A DNA stretch of 64,000 nt. Origin: Ziziphus jujuba (Eukaryota > Streptophyta > Magnoliopsida > Rosales > Rhamnaceae). The position numbers and the translations under genes are program-made. The first letter of the stretch is position 1; every line of letters starts with the position of its first letter. The stretch lies in contig NC_083381.1 of NCBI RefSeq assembly GCF_031755915.1, positions 3,732,501 through 3,796,500 of the forward strand. Direction: 5' to 3'. Shown piece by piece: positions 10,661-23,300 of this stretch. Under the pieces are notes generated by a model. The model saw only the letters and a program-made list of their open reading frames with translations, made no database searches and was not told where the DNA came from.

Positions 10661-13331
10661 TCTATTAGTATCCATCCAAGATCCTTTGCCAGAATCCTAG
10701 ACAAATCCTGATTCTAAGGAAACCCCATCGAACCTTCTAATGGAAAATTTGACAATATCTCCTGTAAGGGTTGGATAAGCCACAAATTCCCTGCATAGAA
10801 AACACATTTCTAAAAGCACCACCTTATTCCTCCCACCTTGTTACAAATGCTTCCATAAATTTTAGCAGTTTATAATAATACAACACATGGACCAGGCATA
10901 ATATTAAATAAATAATAGTCCAATACAATATACAGAGTATCGTAGTGTTTATAACTTAGTATAAAATTTAATACAACACAAAAATAGAAAGAAATATTAC
11001 AAGCTAGGAAGAAAAAGGAAAGAAAAAGGCTTATTATTGATGTGCAGCAATGAACAAAGACGTTGAACTCGCCCCGGACAGTCAATGTCTACTAACCCAG
11101 GCTTAGGAAAACGGATTTAAAAACGTGAGATGCTAATCATCCCAGTGAGTGACTCCAACTACGTAAATTAATAATAATAATAAAAGTGATTAATAATAAA
11201 TAATTAAGTAACTAATTAAAAATAGTGATTGAATGAAGATAAGAATTTTCTCACAAAACCCTTACAATTTCACTCAGTTGGAAAGACTCCTTTTTTAAAC
11301 AATTTTAATAAAAACCCATTACTTTTATACCCCAAAAATCAAGGAAATCCATAAATAAATAAGATACAAATAGAATACAAATAATTTAGAATTTAAAATT
11401 AACATTGGAGATAGTTTAAGAGTAAATTATTAGATTTAGAATAAATATCATAGGGTAAAATAAAATCATAAATAAAATTTGTACTAGAAAAAATTGGCAT
11501 AGAAGCAACATTAACCTCAATATATAATTTATAAAATTTTGATTAATTAAATCAATGAAATAACAAAAGAAATATTTTAATTAATTTAAAACCCCAAATT
11601 GAAATAGATAATAAAATACAATAAAATTCAAGTTAAAATCTCAAATTGAAATAAATAATAAATACATGATAAAATGCATTTTAAAACATCAATTTAAAGT
11701 GAATGGTTAAGATATGATAAAATGCATTGTAAAACATCAATTTAAAATAAATGATAAAATATATTTTAAAACATCAATTTGAAATAAATAATAAAAATAT
11801 GGTACAACACATTTTAAAACATCACTTTGAAATAAATGATAAAACATAATTAAATAATTTTAAAACATTTTGTTTTGAAAAACGTATCTAGAAACCACTT
11901 GACACACCACACTATATATTAGTGGTGCTAGACGGTACCCAGCATCCTAAGTACCCTTCTCACGAGGAGGTTAAAAAAAGAAACTTGCAAAAGGTTATCT
12001 TAGCATCACAATGGCACCAATGCTTATAATGATTATCCTGGCCATGGAAGGGAGCAGCTGATGCTTACTATATAATACCTGTCAATCCTCAGATCCATAG
12101 TATCCCACAGGACAACCATACAAACTTACACACTAACAAATAGATACAGTACAGAACACCAGTACTACATGGTACATCTAAAACCATAAAATCATAAATG
12201 TTATGAGTATTGAAATCTTATAAATTACCAATGGATTTGGTACATCTGTTCAAACCCATAAATCCACACTTCCTTTTAAACTATCTTCATAAATCCATCA
12301 ATTTAAATACATCAATTTTTACCACAATGAAACCAAATCTATAGATATTTACATGCATAAATATATTTTTGAGCATAATAATTTAAAATAAATATTTTTT
12401 TCAAATCTTTTAAATCAATCTATACCAAAAATAACATTCAAAACCACATAAAATTCATATCTAATTCAATTCATATAGATACATTTTATTACACATCATA
12501 AATTCAACAATAAAATTAACAATAATTTAACAATAGTTTAAAACCATAATTTCTTTAAAACCAAAATATAAATTTGATGCAACACATCTACTTAAATCAA
12601 CATAAATTGACATCATAAATTTAAATAGCAATTTTTCTTAAATATTAAACATATAATAGTTTTCAAAAATCCAAATAAGTACATTTCATTATGCAAATAG
12701 ATATATGATAAATTCAAAAATAAATAAGCATGAATAATTTCTCTAAGACCATAAAATCAATTTTATGCGTAAAAAAATATTTAAATCATATGAAATGGCA
12801 CAATATAATTAAATAACAATTTCTTAACTTTTAAAACACATATAATATTTTTAGAATTTTAAATAACATACAAGATATAATTTTACGACCCAAAATAATT
12901 TTTAAAGAAAGATCACTCGTCCCAAATACGTGGATCACTCAAGATCCTCTAAAGGATCGGTCCCACGATTCATATGTATACCTAAAATATCAACAACTCA
13001 TAATATCGATTAAAATAATATTTTAATCAGGCATAATATACATGTGTACCCAGGGAGCTAACACAAACATTGTCCAAAATACACAAATTATATGCCAAAA
13101 TGAAACTTGTAACACGAGGATTATAGATTAGGCCTTACCTTTTGGAGATCGGGCTAGTGGTGGCCGAAATGTAATGGGAACGATCGAAGCTAAATGTCCT
13201 CAAATCCCCTGATCCATTACGATTTGGAGGAAATGGACCTCGAATTTGGGTTTAAGGAGGTCAAAATGGGGGAATAAGCAAGTGGTGTCGTCAAAAACTT
13301 GCCGGAATCAAGAATTTGGCCGAGTCACAGG
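10661..13331 (-). repeat. Right LTR of old Tekay-like element, truncated
   Basis: It follows the left LTR from the CCATCCAAGATCC start region through the AT-rich body to GAATTTGGCCGAG. Then homology stops at about 13331, before the last ~900 bp of the LTR. Confidence 0.75.
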
Positions 13332-14217
13332 GATAAAAAGGATCTCTTCTTCAATAAAACTGATGAAGAGTTGGACATCGAGGAAGATGTTAATGTTACT
13401 TGGGGTTATTCAACATAAAACATCTTTAGGAACAGTACACTGATGACAATGTACTAAGGTGACCTTAATTTTCTCACCAGAAGTTCTTTTTAATTAGTTG
13501 ATGTCAAAATTATTTCATTATCCATTTTTGCCTTTTTCTTATTATTTTATAAGGTAGATAATATTGTGATAAATATATTTTCAATGACCTTAGCCTATTT
13601 CCTTTTTATTTTCCCTTTTTCTACTTACTTTTGGTATTATTATATCCTATATATCAGAATTTAACTGCATTTGACTTGAGGGGAAATAAGCAAGCCTAGT
13701 GGATCCCCATAGCAACCTCAACACAATCTTAACACTCTCAATGTAGCTAACAAATATCATTCTGGCTAGATATGTATGTAAGTTGGCATTTATTAATTTC
13801 CAAAACTTAGTGTAGAGGGCATTATTGTCTTTTATTCAACAATTCCCTCCTTTGAATCCATATTTAGTAAATTTTTAATGAAATGGTTACCTAGTATAAG
13901 CATCTTAAGTTGACTAAGTATACTTATAACCAGTAGTGGGAAATTATCCATACATATAGAACACCAGTATCTCCACTCTGCATGGCCATTTTTCTTTGCA
14001 TATGTTACCTTACTTTTTTATATATACATGCATGTCCATTATCTACACTGGTGGTATTGAGTTGTGAGCTAAATGACAAGAATATTACTATAGGTGATTT
14101 CTTCCGTTCATCATTTCAAGTAAGGACATTTAAGTTTGGATTTCTTCCCGCATATCCAAAGTAGTTCTGTTTGGGGAAAGCCACATAAGATATTCTACAA
14201 AAAGATCTAGCAGACTC
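13332..14217. other. Unassigned interval (copy 1)
   Basis: No repeat family recognised. A short open stretch at about 13332-13420 reads DKKDLFFNKTDEELDIEEDV on the plus strand and ends in TAA at about 13419. It is acidic and compositionally protein-like but matches nothing I know. The rest is AT-rich noncoding-looking DNA. Confidence 0.4.
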
Positions 14218-14499
14218 TCATTACAAAAATAAATGTGGTAGCAGATAGTAAGCATCAGCTACCAAATGTTGGTTGCTGAAAACAATCTGTAGCTAATAGT
14301 GGAAGAAAGTTGGCCAACTATAAACATCAACAGGATAATCATCGCTAAAGATTCATGTTAGAAATAATACCCAAATTTCTTACAAGAATTAAACATTTTC
14401 GTTATGAATTGGAGACCAACTTTTGGTTACTAATACTATTTTAAAATTATAAAAATATAAAAAATTATAATTGGATTATTTGGTGCGAGCAAACTAATT

Positions 14500-14569
14500 T
14501 GGTTGTTGATATAGGATTTTAAAAACCAAATAAGTGGTTGTTGATATAGGATTTTAAAAACCAAATAAG
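14500..14569. repeat. 35-bp tandem duplication, copy 1 only
   Basis: The unit starting TGGTTGTTGATATAGG occurs twice here and once at the matching place in copy 2 (about 44378). This gives a length marker between the two duplication copies. Confidence 0.85.
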
Positions 14570-14633
14570 TGGTCATTGATAAATGACCACTTTTAAAATA
14601 AATTATTAGATTGTAAGATAATAACTAGAGTAG

Positions 14634-15324
14634 CTTTAGCATAGGAATGTCAATAGGGTGGGGTGGGATAGGGTCGGTTTTTAAAATCCTGTCCTTGTTT
14701 TAGAGAGGAATTTTTCATCCTATCCCGGCGGTTTTCCCTTTTCTTTAGGATTGGAGTGAGGAAGGGGGATTTTCCAATCGGGAACGAGACGGGACGGTTT
14801 TTCCCACATTTTTTTTTTTATAACTGATATAATTTTTTTTTGAGAAATTTATATAAAAAAAAATTTTATGAATAAAATGTAAATAAATTGACTAAAATAC
14901 AATAAAATACATCAAGGTGATGTCGGCGGTAAGTATCAATAGTAAAAATATGTTTGAAAGTGACTAAATATTTATTGTAAAGTGTTTATAATTTCATTGA
15001 ATATAAATATTTTTATAATCTCATTGAATATTTTTATTGGCGAACATGAAATTATTTAGTCACAACTAGAGAAAGAATAATAAATACTTTTATTTATGTA
15101 CAAAGAATAATACAATGAAATTATAAAAAATTATAAATAAATAAATAGATATACCGAGCCGGGATTCTTATTCTCCATCCCCGGGCCATCCCTGATTTGA
15201 GTTTTAAACCTTTGCCCTGAACACGCCCTACAAACCTTATTTTTTGGCGAAAAAGTATCCCGTTAGGGGAGGTGCACTGCGGGGATTAGATTGGTCAGGG
15301 CAAAATGCCATTCCTACTTTAGCA
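14634..15324. mobile_element. Nonautonomous hAT-type element with 8-bp target duplication (copy 1)
   Basis: The element body 14642-15316 (675 bp) has imperfect inverted ends TAGGAATGTCA and TAGGAATGGCA. It is flanked by a perfect 8-bp direct repeat CTTTAGCA (14634-14641, 15317-15324). Eight-base target duplications and such ends are typical of the hAT superfamily. Deleting the element and one repeat restores TAGCTTTAGCAACCA of the host repeat. There is no transposase ORF, so movement would depend on a transposase from elsewhere. GGGTGGGGTGGGATAGGG near the left end and a complementary-type GC-rich right end are also seen. Confidence 0.85.
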
Positions 15325-15599
15325 ACCATAAAAATTTGGTTGGTAAAAGTAGCAATCGACAACCAATATCTTGGTCACAGATAGTCTTAAAATTTTAAGA
15401 AAAAAAATGAAAAAGTTAGGAGGAAGATCTTTAGCTACCAAATAAATTGGTTAGTGAAACTTAATAGCAACAACCAAGTTTTAGTTGCTAAAGCACTTTA
15501 AATTATTAAAAAAAATCATTAACATTTATAAAACTCTTTAGCAACCATATCCATTGGCCTCTAAAAGATTAACCAAAGGCCAAAATGTTATGTGCAAAA

Positions 15600-15935
15600 A
15601 ATTTAGAGGGACATCAATTCAATTTAGTCAGCTTTTGGTTGAATTTTCGCAAAACAACTTAACCAAATCGAACCACTTAGGAAAGTCAAACCAAACCAAA
15701 CCAACCATCATTTATTTAGTTTGGTTTAGTTCAACTTGGTTGGTTTGGAACTTACCTCATTATGGGCTCATTTTTATTTGAAAAATCTTTTTTTATTTTT
15801 TTAAAAATTTATATATGTATAGGTTCAATTTGCTTCATTTTTAAAAATAGTCAAACCTAAACCAAACCAATTATAGGATGAAATTTAAACCAAACCAAAT
15901 CAGTTCAGTTTGGTTGATTTACGCCTACCCCTAGC
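15600..15935. mobile_element. AACCAAACC-rich stretch, possible second MITE (copy 1)
   Basis: TTTAGAGGGACATCAATTC at the left and ACGCCTACCCCTAG at the right look like weak inverted ends around repeated AACCAAACC / GGTTTGGTT motifs. No clean target duplication was found. Confidence 0.3.
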
Positions 15936-16256
15936 CAAAGCGATTTCAAAAAAATATAAATATATATATCAATGTGGAAAATCATTTCCACCTTTTGTTT
16001 TTTCCAATGAAAATCACATTTTCAGTGACAAATCATATTGTTCATTGAAAATATAAATAGGGAAACAAATCATTAGATATTAGTAATACATAAAAAAAAT
16101 TTAAGAAAAAAATATAAGTATTTAAAGTAATGACAGAAAATAACTTTTGAAACCAATATTTGGTTGGTATTTGTCTAAAAATATATAAAATTATAAAATA
16201 CTTTAAAGGGTGAAAGCTTACATGGCAATTATTTATTAAAAGAAAATAAGAAAATA

Positions 16257-17742
16257 TGTCAAGACTCTTCTAGAATTCTTTACCAATATCTTAGGTTGGC
16301 CTAACTAAGGGGTCCCTGGGATTGGACCTTTCCCAAAATGTCCTTGCACAGAAAGCATTGTTCAAATAGTATAATCACCTTATTCTTTCTCCCGTACTAC
16401 AAAATTACACAAGATTATAGTACTCCATAAATAAAGGTACAAATCACAAAATAATAATTAATAAATATGTAGCTTTATAAGGGCCACCAAATCTACAATT
16501 CAATACCTGAGCATTTTAAGGATTACTTTAAGAAACGGAGGAGTAATGATAATAAAAATAATATAAAGATATTGAAATAAGAATTTCTAATTAAGTGCAG
16601 TGACAAAAAGAGGTAGTCAGAAGAACTCGTAGCTGGGTGGTCGATCCACTAGTTACCTAGACCTTGGGGAATGGGTTGAAAAAAAAAAAAAAAAAACTAA
16701 TGAGATGCTAATTATTTTAGTGAGTGGCACCACTCTAATTTCTAACATTAATATTAAATAATGAAAAATAAATAAGTAAATAGGAAACTAGAGGATTAAT
16801 AATGGTAAAGGAAATATAAGAAATTTAAGTAATTATTTAAAAAATAATTCTCTCTCAAAACCTTTACTAATTCACTCCATTTGAAAAGTTTTCCTATTTA
16901 AAATCATTTTTTACAAGAACCCATAATTTTGTATCCTCAAATATTTAAATATTATTATTGAAAATAAACTAAAACAGGATAAAATGCAATAAAATAAAAT
17001 TTAAGCAGGATCAAAATGAAACAAAATATTATTTAGATAAATATCCAAAAATATTCATTTTGAAAATAAGTAAGTAAAATTAAGGTAAAAATAATATGAT
17101 ATAATAAATATTATATTCAAAAAATTAAGCAATTTAAAACTAATTTATATATATATATATACACACATATTAAAAACATTAATTTAAACATAAACTAGGT
17201 GTACACTTGATGAATTACCGGAAATCAATGGATCCTAATGCATAGGTGAGAATTTTGACAAGAAATTTTAGGTTTTTCAACATAAATTTCATGGGTATTC
17301 TATCCATCAAGTGTGCATAGCTTAAACTCCAAAGAGAAAAAGTGTTAATTGAAGTGATTTCCAATGGGGGGTGGTGGGTTGCAATGGGTCACCAGTGGGG
17401 AGGGATGATCAAGTTTTTAGGGGAACTGGGGGAAATGTTAAATATTTTTGAACATGTTTAACCTTTGGCATGTGTCCCCATGTATATATAGGCCATTAGA
17501 TCACTAACCAACAAACACTTAGACTAGTTTGGATACCAACAAATTACTGATACTCAAAACTTATGAAAACCGTAACTTAGAATTAGGCATGCTATCTAGT
17601 TTAGAACTGGTTTCAATGAGCTTTACATTATGGTGTACTAGTCAAAAAAAATTCTTGACCATACAAAAACCTGAGAACCATATATGGTCCACTAAGTCAA
17701 CCTTGGTTAAAATTCAAAGAGTAGGTTTTTTTCTAGGAAACA
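16257..17742 (-). repeat. Decayed Tekay-like LTR (copy 1)
   Basis: It starts TGTCAAGACTCTTCTAGAATTC, clearly related to the TGTCAGGACC start of the young element. The AATGAGATGCTAATTATTTTAGTGAGTG block matches the ATGCTAATCATC...GTGAGTAAC block of other LTRs here. It ends near AAATTCAAAGAGTAGG, which resembles the end of the LTR at 24662. In copy 2 this LTR is the site of the 12.6-kb insertion. Confidence 0.6.
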
Positions 17743-18044
17743 AATGAGCACTTTGTCCTCCCCAGTAGAATAAGTAAAACTAAATGCCAATTGTCATCCA
17801 TAATCCAAAACTCCACTATATCTGAAACTAATCATTCAATCATATAGAGAATCTTAATCCAGTTTAAGGAATTTTACCGACATTTTTTAACACCGTGATA
17901 GTGGGTGATTGGCTTCCTGGCTCTAAAAACAATATCTTTAAGCCTAATCAATATTGATGTTGTTCCTTACAATGATACATGCAAGTATATCTTCAAGGCC
18001 TCCCTCCTAATAAATCAACTCCTCCAAGCTTGTCGCAATAAATC
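17743..18044. other. Interval without recognisable feature (copy 1)
   Basis: AT-rich sequence between two LTR remnants. I see no coding pattern and no repeat. Confidence 0.5.
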
Positions 18045-19186
18045 CCAAATGATGAGAATCCACCTGTACCTTTACAGCCAACTATCTGCTGGGGTGCTGA
18101 TCCTGTACAATTGAAGATGGGGCTAATCACATAGTCCAAGCTAAGAGATTTAAGGAAAACCTGGTTAGCTTCATACAAGGTGTTATTAATTCTCAAGAGG
18201 GCATGACAATATTTGAAGATCCAAAGCCTGTTTTATGCATTCAAGCTATGAAGGCGGAAATAGACCAGGAAAGCTGTTTTGGTACATTTTTGGACCCCGA
18301 GAAGTAAGGAATGAATTGTTTCGCTTATGAATGTGATTGAGCACTCCAAGAGCCATGAAATCATGTCAAGGAAGAAGCACAAGCATTCAAACACATCATT
18401 TGCACATGGAGTTCAATCTAGCCGAAAACGAATGGCTTTGGCGCTGGCTTTGACCTTTCTTGTAAATCAAGCAAGTTTTCCTTATTCTAGTCAAAGACAA
18501 TGTATGGGAACGAATATTAACCCTATTCAGCATCCTACATGGCATATGGGAGCTGATTTGTAGCCTAAGCTAACTGATGATTGGACAAAGACAGCTTAAT
18601 TGTAAAACTAGTCAACTAGTTTCCTAATCTGAAATTTGACTTTTGTTTTACGAAATTAGTCATTTATTTTGATTTTATTTATCTAATTGCTGGACAAATT
18701 ACTTTAGGAAGGTTGATATTTTATTATTTTGATTGTAAATTAATTAATTTCTATTTTAAAATTAAGGAATTAATTAATCCAAATTAGCTTAGGAAATGTT
18801 AGGAAATTCGGCCTCACCTTTGTTTCCTAATACATGTTGGCCGAAATTTCCATAGTTGATTTAGGATTTTTTGTTTTATAACCTTAGCCTATTTAAGGAC
18901 TTATTTTTCAATAGAACAGCAGCTTATATTATTATTCAAAATTATTTGTAAGAATAATTCTCTTTGTTCTCTTTGAACACCTAAAACACTTAATAAAGAT
19001 CAAGTGTTTTAGTTTGACTTATTAATAGGACATCCATTGCCTATTGTGGCTTCTTCATCATATACCAAAGTTTCTAATCACAATTGATTAGGGGTTAAGG
19101 TGACCATTAGAACCTGAACTTAATTGTGATTTGGGCTAATATAATATGGGTTTAGGAGTAAGTCGACATAGGTTTGTATCACCAAA
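18045..19186 (+). mobile_element. Old CRM-like solo LTR with target duplication CCAAA (copy 1)
   Basis: The LTR body 18050-19181 starts TGATGAGAATCC and ends GGTTTGTATCA. It is 1132 bp, the same length as the CRM-A 3' LTR, and aligns to it throughout at much lower identity. CCAAA flanks it on both sides (18045-18049, 19182-19186), so it is a solo LTR left after LTR-LTR recombination. Remnants of the polyprotein tail (CWGADP-like) and a TATTTAAGG box near 18890 are visible. Confidence 0.88.
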
Positions 19187-19215
19187 GTACAAAACAAAAC
19201 GATGAGATAAAATGT

Positions 19216-20379
19216 CCCTGTGCTATTGTTATTGAAGTCCTGCAGATTTGCAGAAATCTCCTGTAGAAAGGTGAGAGGAATAATGTGCTGTATTATTGGA
19301 GTTTGTGATTTGTGCAGGAAATTTTGGGGTATGTCCATTCCTTTGGGGAGATGCTATCGGATTTTTTATAGAAAGGTTCAGTAGGGTTTCCCAATTAAGG
19401 CTCATCTAGGGTTTTAGTAAGAAATCCCGGGTGGGTCCTGACATAGGACCTGCAATTTATTTAGATCAAGACAATTCAATTACATTGGACCACATATATA
19501 ATCCTAACTGTTTTGTAATTTAAACGGTTTAGGTGTAGCTTCCCTATTGTCCAAATTTTAGGGAGTAATTAAATTTAACCCAATAGTCAGGCCTCCCACT
19601 CCCTTATGTGAAGAATTCACTCATTTAAAGTAATGAATGTTGACTTCGAGTTGAGGAATGTCTGTGTAGTCTTGTATTACTTTAATTTGCTTGGGTTTAT
19701 GAATGCCTTCATTTTGATTCCACACTTGATATTACTCTATTGTATCTAGTTTAAAATTATCTTGTGGTCCGAGATGAAATTTGATTGTCCAACTGCTATA
19801 CTTAGTTGATAAGTGTGAACTTTATAATGTTTTGATTAGTCAATTATTGTGGATAAATGCTCTTATATTCTAAATAATGCACCTTATTAAGTTGATTCTA
19901 GTCTAAAATTAGTTTGTACTATTTTTCCACCATCTACCTATTTGAGCTAGTGCCTATACAAGGTCAAAAGTGAAACAAATGCAGACAACACCCATAATTC
20001 ATATGGTTCATAACTTTTACAAGTACACCTACTTCCCCAAAATAACCTATGCGTCAACAATGTCAGACACATCTCAAGGATCCTTTTCACAAAGTTGGCT
20101 AACTTTGTTTCAAAATCAATGTCTTCTTTTGTATTATTAGGTGCTGGCTAGAGAGTATCTTTAAAACAAATTTGGTTGATTTTGGTTTTTTTTCAAGTGA
20201 TAATAATCTATTTTTGAAGTGGATATGGAAGACTAATTCCAACCTCGAGTCAAAAAATGATGAAGACGCTCTTTATAGTGTTCTTTAAATATAGAAATTT
20301 GGCCCATAGCTACAGCCTTATACAGCTAATGATCTATGTTGATGATATCATCTATTTGTAGGGGGACTTGGGGCTGAAT
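19216..20379. other. Mostly unassigned interval with a possible copia RT scrap at its right end
   Basis: This is the first sequence after the copy 1 breakpoint. Most of it shows no pattern I recognise. At about 20220-20370 a plus-strand reading with shifts gives SKNDEDALY followed by LMIYVDDIIYL, resembling the YVDD region of Ty1/copia reverse transcriptase. It ends where the solo LTR at 20380 is inserted. Confidence 0.4.
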
Positions 20380-23300
20380 TGTCAGGACCCTGTCAGTGTT
20401 ACTTATCTGAATCCTAGGATGGCCCCGACTAGGAAAAATTCTACAAAAAATAGCAACATCACCCCTATAAAATTAACTTCTCCAAATTTTTTCCCGTATA
20501 GAAAACTCACTCCAAAAAATATACATCTGCCTTATTTCTCCCATCTTTACTAGAAGTTTTCAAAAATTTATAGGATTTCAATAACACTAGCATAGGAATA
20601 TATATAGAACTATAAATGATAAATCAAAAATACATTTTTATGCGTCGGAACCCCTCTAGAGTTTCCTACCTAAAACCAGGATGGTGCCGACACTCCCTAA
20701 TTTTCACTCAGCACAGAAAATATGTATTTCTGTAAATTCAAGGCCGTCCGCACCTCTCACTTAATATAATCTCACAATTTTCAACACTTTGTGAATATAC
20801 CAAATACATAAATGTAGATAAAAAGATAATAATAATAATACATACTATTTTTTCACATCTAGGAAATATATAGATATAAATTTATACCGTTAAGAACCAA
20901 TAAATTGTAGGATATCTTTAAATAAAATAAATTACACACCACTAGTGAATAACTTAAGTCATGGCATTAATTCTAATAATATCACCACTATTCATAACCA
21001 ACATAAATACATATTTTTGTTATATACATATACATAAATAGGAATATATATATATATATACAATTTTTCAAAGGATTTAAGTGATCTGCTCATAGGCTAA
21101 TACATCTATCCGAAGACTACTACACCTATCTGAAGGCTTGCACACCTGTCCAAAGGCTTATACACCTACCCAAAGGTTTATACACCTGTCCAAAGCATAA
21201 AGGCTCATATAATTTTTCAAAGGCTAATACACTTGCGTGAAGGCTGATACACCTGCCTAAGGCTGATACACCTACTGAAAGGCTCATACATGTGCCCAAA
21301 GGTTGATACACTTATCTGAAGGCTCATACTCCTACCCGAAGTCTCATACACTTGCCCAAAGACTGTTATACTTGCTCGAAGGCTAATAAACCTGTCCAAA
21401 AGCTAATACACTTGCTTGAAGGCTCATATACTTGCTCGAAGGTTGATACACCTGCTTGAAGGTTCATACTCCTACCCGAAGGCTCATTCACTTGCCCGAA
21501 GGCTAATACACCTTCCCAATGGCTTATATACCTGCTTTAATAATAATACACCTGTCCAAAGGCTCATACATCTATCCAAAGGCTCCTATACCTACCTAAA
21601 GGATGATACAAATTTTTGTTACTAATAATGTACAAATCTTTTCCTTACTTCATGATGTTACACACATACTTCCAAATCCATAAAGTCATCAATTCCAACA
21701 AACACAACAATCGTGCAACTTACAGCAACAACAATAATAGTTAAGTAAAATAGAACTAGAATGATAAATGATTTACTTCAACTACACACTCATAATGAAA
21801 ATATGTCTGATGTACCATATGATATGCTAATGCACGGTTCCATGATATCGGTTATCTATACGTATACTATACCAATATTGCCAAGGTTGGTTGGCCATAA
21901 TGGGCATCCAACCTGCTAATCCTATAAGCAGCAAAAATATAATATTAAACTCTTTATGGGCCAAACAACGTTGTTGCCCTTTTGTAGTTTGGTACATTGA
22001 CACATAATATAATATCTACATATATATATATTGAAAGGGCACTTAATGCATCATACAATATACCAATGCTAGTAACTAATGTTTGGCATTTTAAATACCA
22101 TTTGATAGAAAGGAGAGAGAGAAGAAGAGAACCTAAATGCGGTCCCCTTAGCATTCCAAAAGAGCTGGTGCTAAATAACCTGCCATCTTACAGCTAATGG
22201 AGGTAGCTAATATCATCACTGTAAAAATACATGCCTATCCTAGCTCACCTTAGTACTTATAGGATGGCTAAATCTAATTTATCATCCGTGGACTATGGAA
22301 AGGGTGGCTAACACCATCACTGCAAAATACTTATCTATCCTTGCTCACCACAATGTAGAAACGATGATTACATATAACCTGCAAGCTAATCGATCACGTG
22401 TATATTAAAAACACCGATACTATATGATGCATCTATAGACCAACTAGTCACATATAAACATACAAATACAAAAACATCGATCCCTCATAATTATATTTAA
22501 AACTGTAAATAAACGTTTTAAATAAATAAATAAATATACAGATGAATAAATAAATAAATAATAAAATAATAAAATTTAAACATAAAGAATAATCTTACAA
22601 AACCCATAAAATCAAACATAATTTTACACATTTAAATGCTACCCAAAATCTAATAACCAATAACAAAATATTGAAAACCCAAATATAAAATTTTAAGAAA
22701 ATAGACCACAATAAAATCGTCTTAATATGAAATAGTTTTATGACTCTTAATTCTTTAGAAACAATATTTGAGTTAATAAATAAATGTATAATTAATTAAG
22801 TAAATAAACAAATATTTTACAAGGTCATATACATTTACTTAGTTATGTACATACACACACACACACACATATATATATCCATAAGTAGACATGTGTTATT
22901 AATATGATTGTTGTACCAAAACTAAAATTAATGATAAACACTTTCGCAATTCAAACATAGATTATAGTCAAAATTAAAGCATGAAAGCATTTAAAAATAG
23001 ACCATATAAACTAATATCTTTTTAATTCTTTAACCAACCCAATAACTTAAAGTTAAAAAAAAAAAAAAACATAGATCGGTAATTAAAACAATAAATAAAT
23101 TAAATGAAATTATTTTAATTGAACATAAGCATCCAGACCCTTTTAAAATTTTATAAAATACCCAATTAATAATGATTTGCTAAGTAACACCTTTAAATCC
23201 AAATTTAATAACAAACAAATATATATACACAAATATTTATTTTACTCTAAAATAAAACTTAGAAAAAATATATCACTCATAGTAATAACATTTGTCCATC

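Larger units (their letters stand above)
5406..13331 (-). mobile_element. Old Tekay-like Ty3/gypsy element, decayed, right LTR truncated (copy 1)
   Basis: Two diverged LTRs (5406-8856 and about 10661-13331) flank a short internal region with pol remnants on the minus strand. LTR ends TGTCATGACC and GTTGTTACA resemble those of the young element at 46552. The right LTR stops matching the left one near 13331, so it is truncated. The internal region keeps scraps of protease, RT and integrase but no recognisable gag. Confidence 0.8.
14218..16250. mobile_element. Probable nonautonomous DNA transposon remnant with AGCAACC-type repeats (copy 1)
   Basis: A CATTACAAAAA start and many short direct and inverted TAGCAACC / GGTTGCTA / TTGGTTGGTA motifs across the interval resemble subterminal repeats of CACTA-like nonautonomous elements. 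I cannot define both ends or a target duplication. It is interrupted by the hAT element 14642-15316. The call is tentative. Confidence 0.3.
1..19215. repeat. Large segmental duplication, copy 1 (left part cut by window)
   Basis: Positions 1-19215 match 29890-61620 in the same order and orientation apart from a 12.6-kb insertion in the second copy. Differences outside the CRM element are few: roughly 26 substitutions over about 14.5 kb by eye, plus a 2-bp TA change near 5040, a 12-bp difference near 7155, a 35-bp duplication at 14500-14569 and a 10-bp difference near 14900. The match ends abruptly after 19215. If the duplication is a simple direct tandem one, this copy began about 10.6 kb before the window. 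Confidence 0.93.

Noticed and set aside
15600..15935. Complete second hAT MITE
   Set aside because: The ends are only weakly inverted and no exact 8-bp duplication was found. Kept only as a low-confidence feature.
21095..21625. Open frames with 20-residue repeats; possible CRISPR-like array
   Set aside because: Units are directly adjacent 20-bp repeats without unique spacers. The protein periodicity follows from three units making 60 bp.
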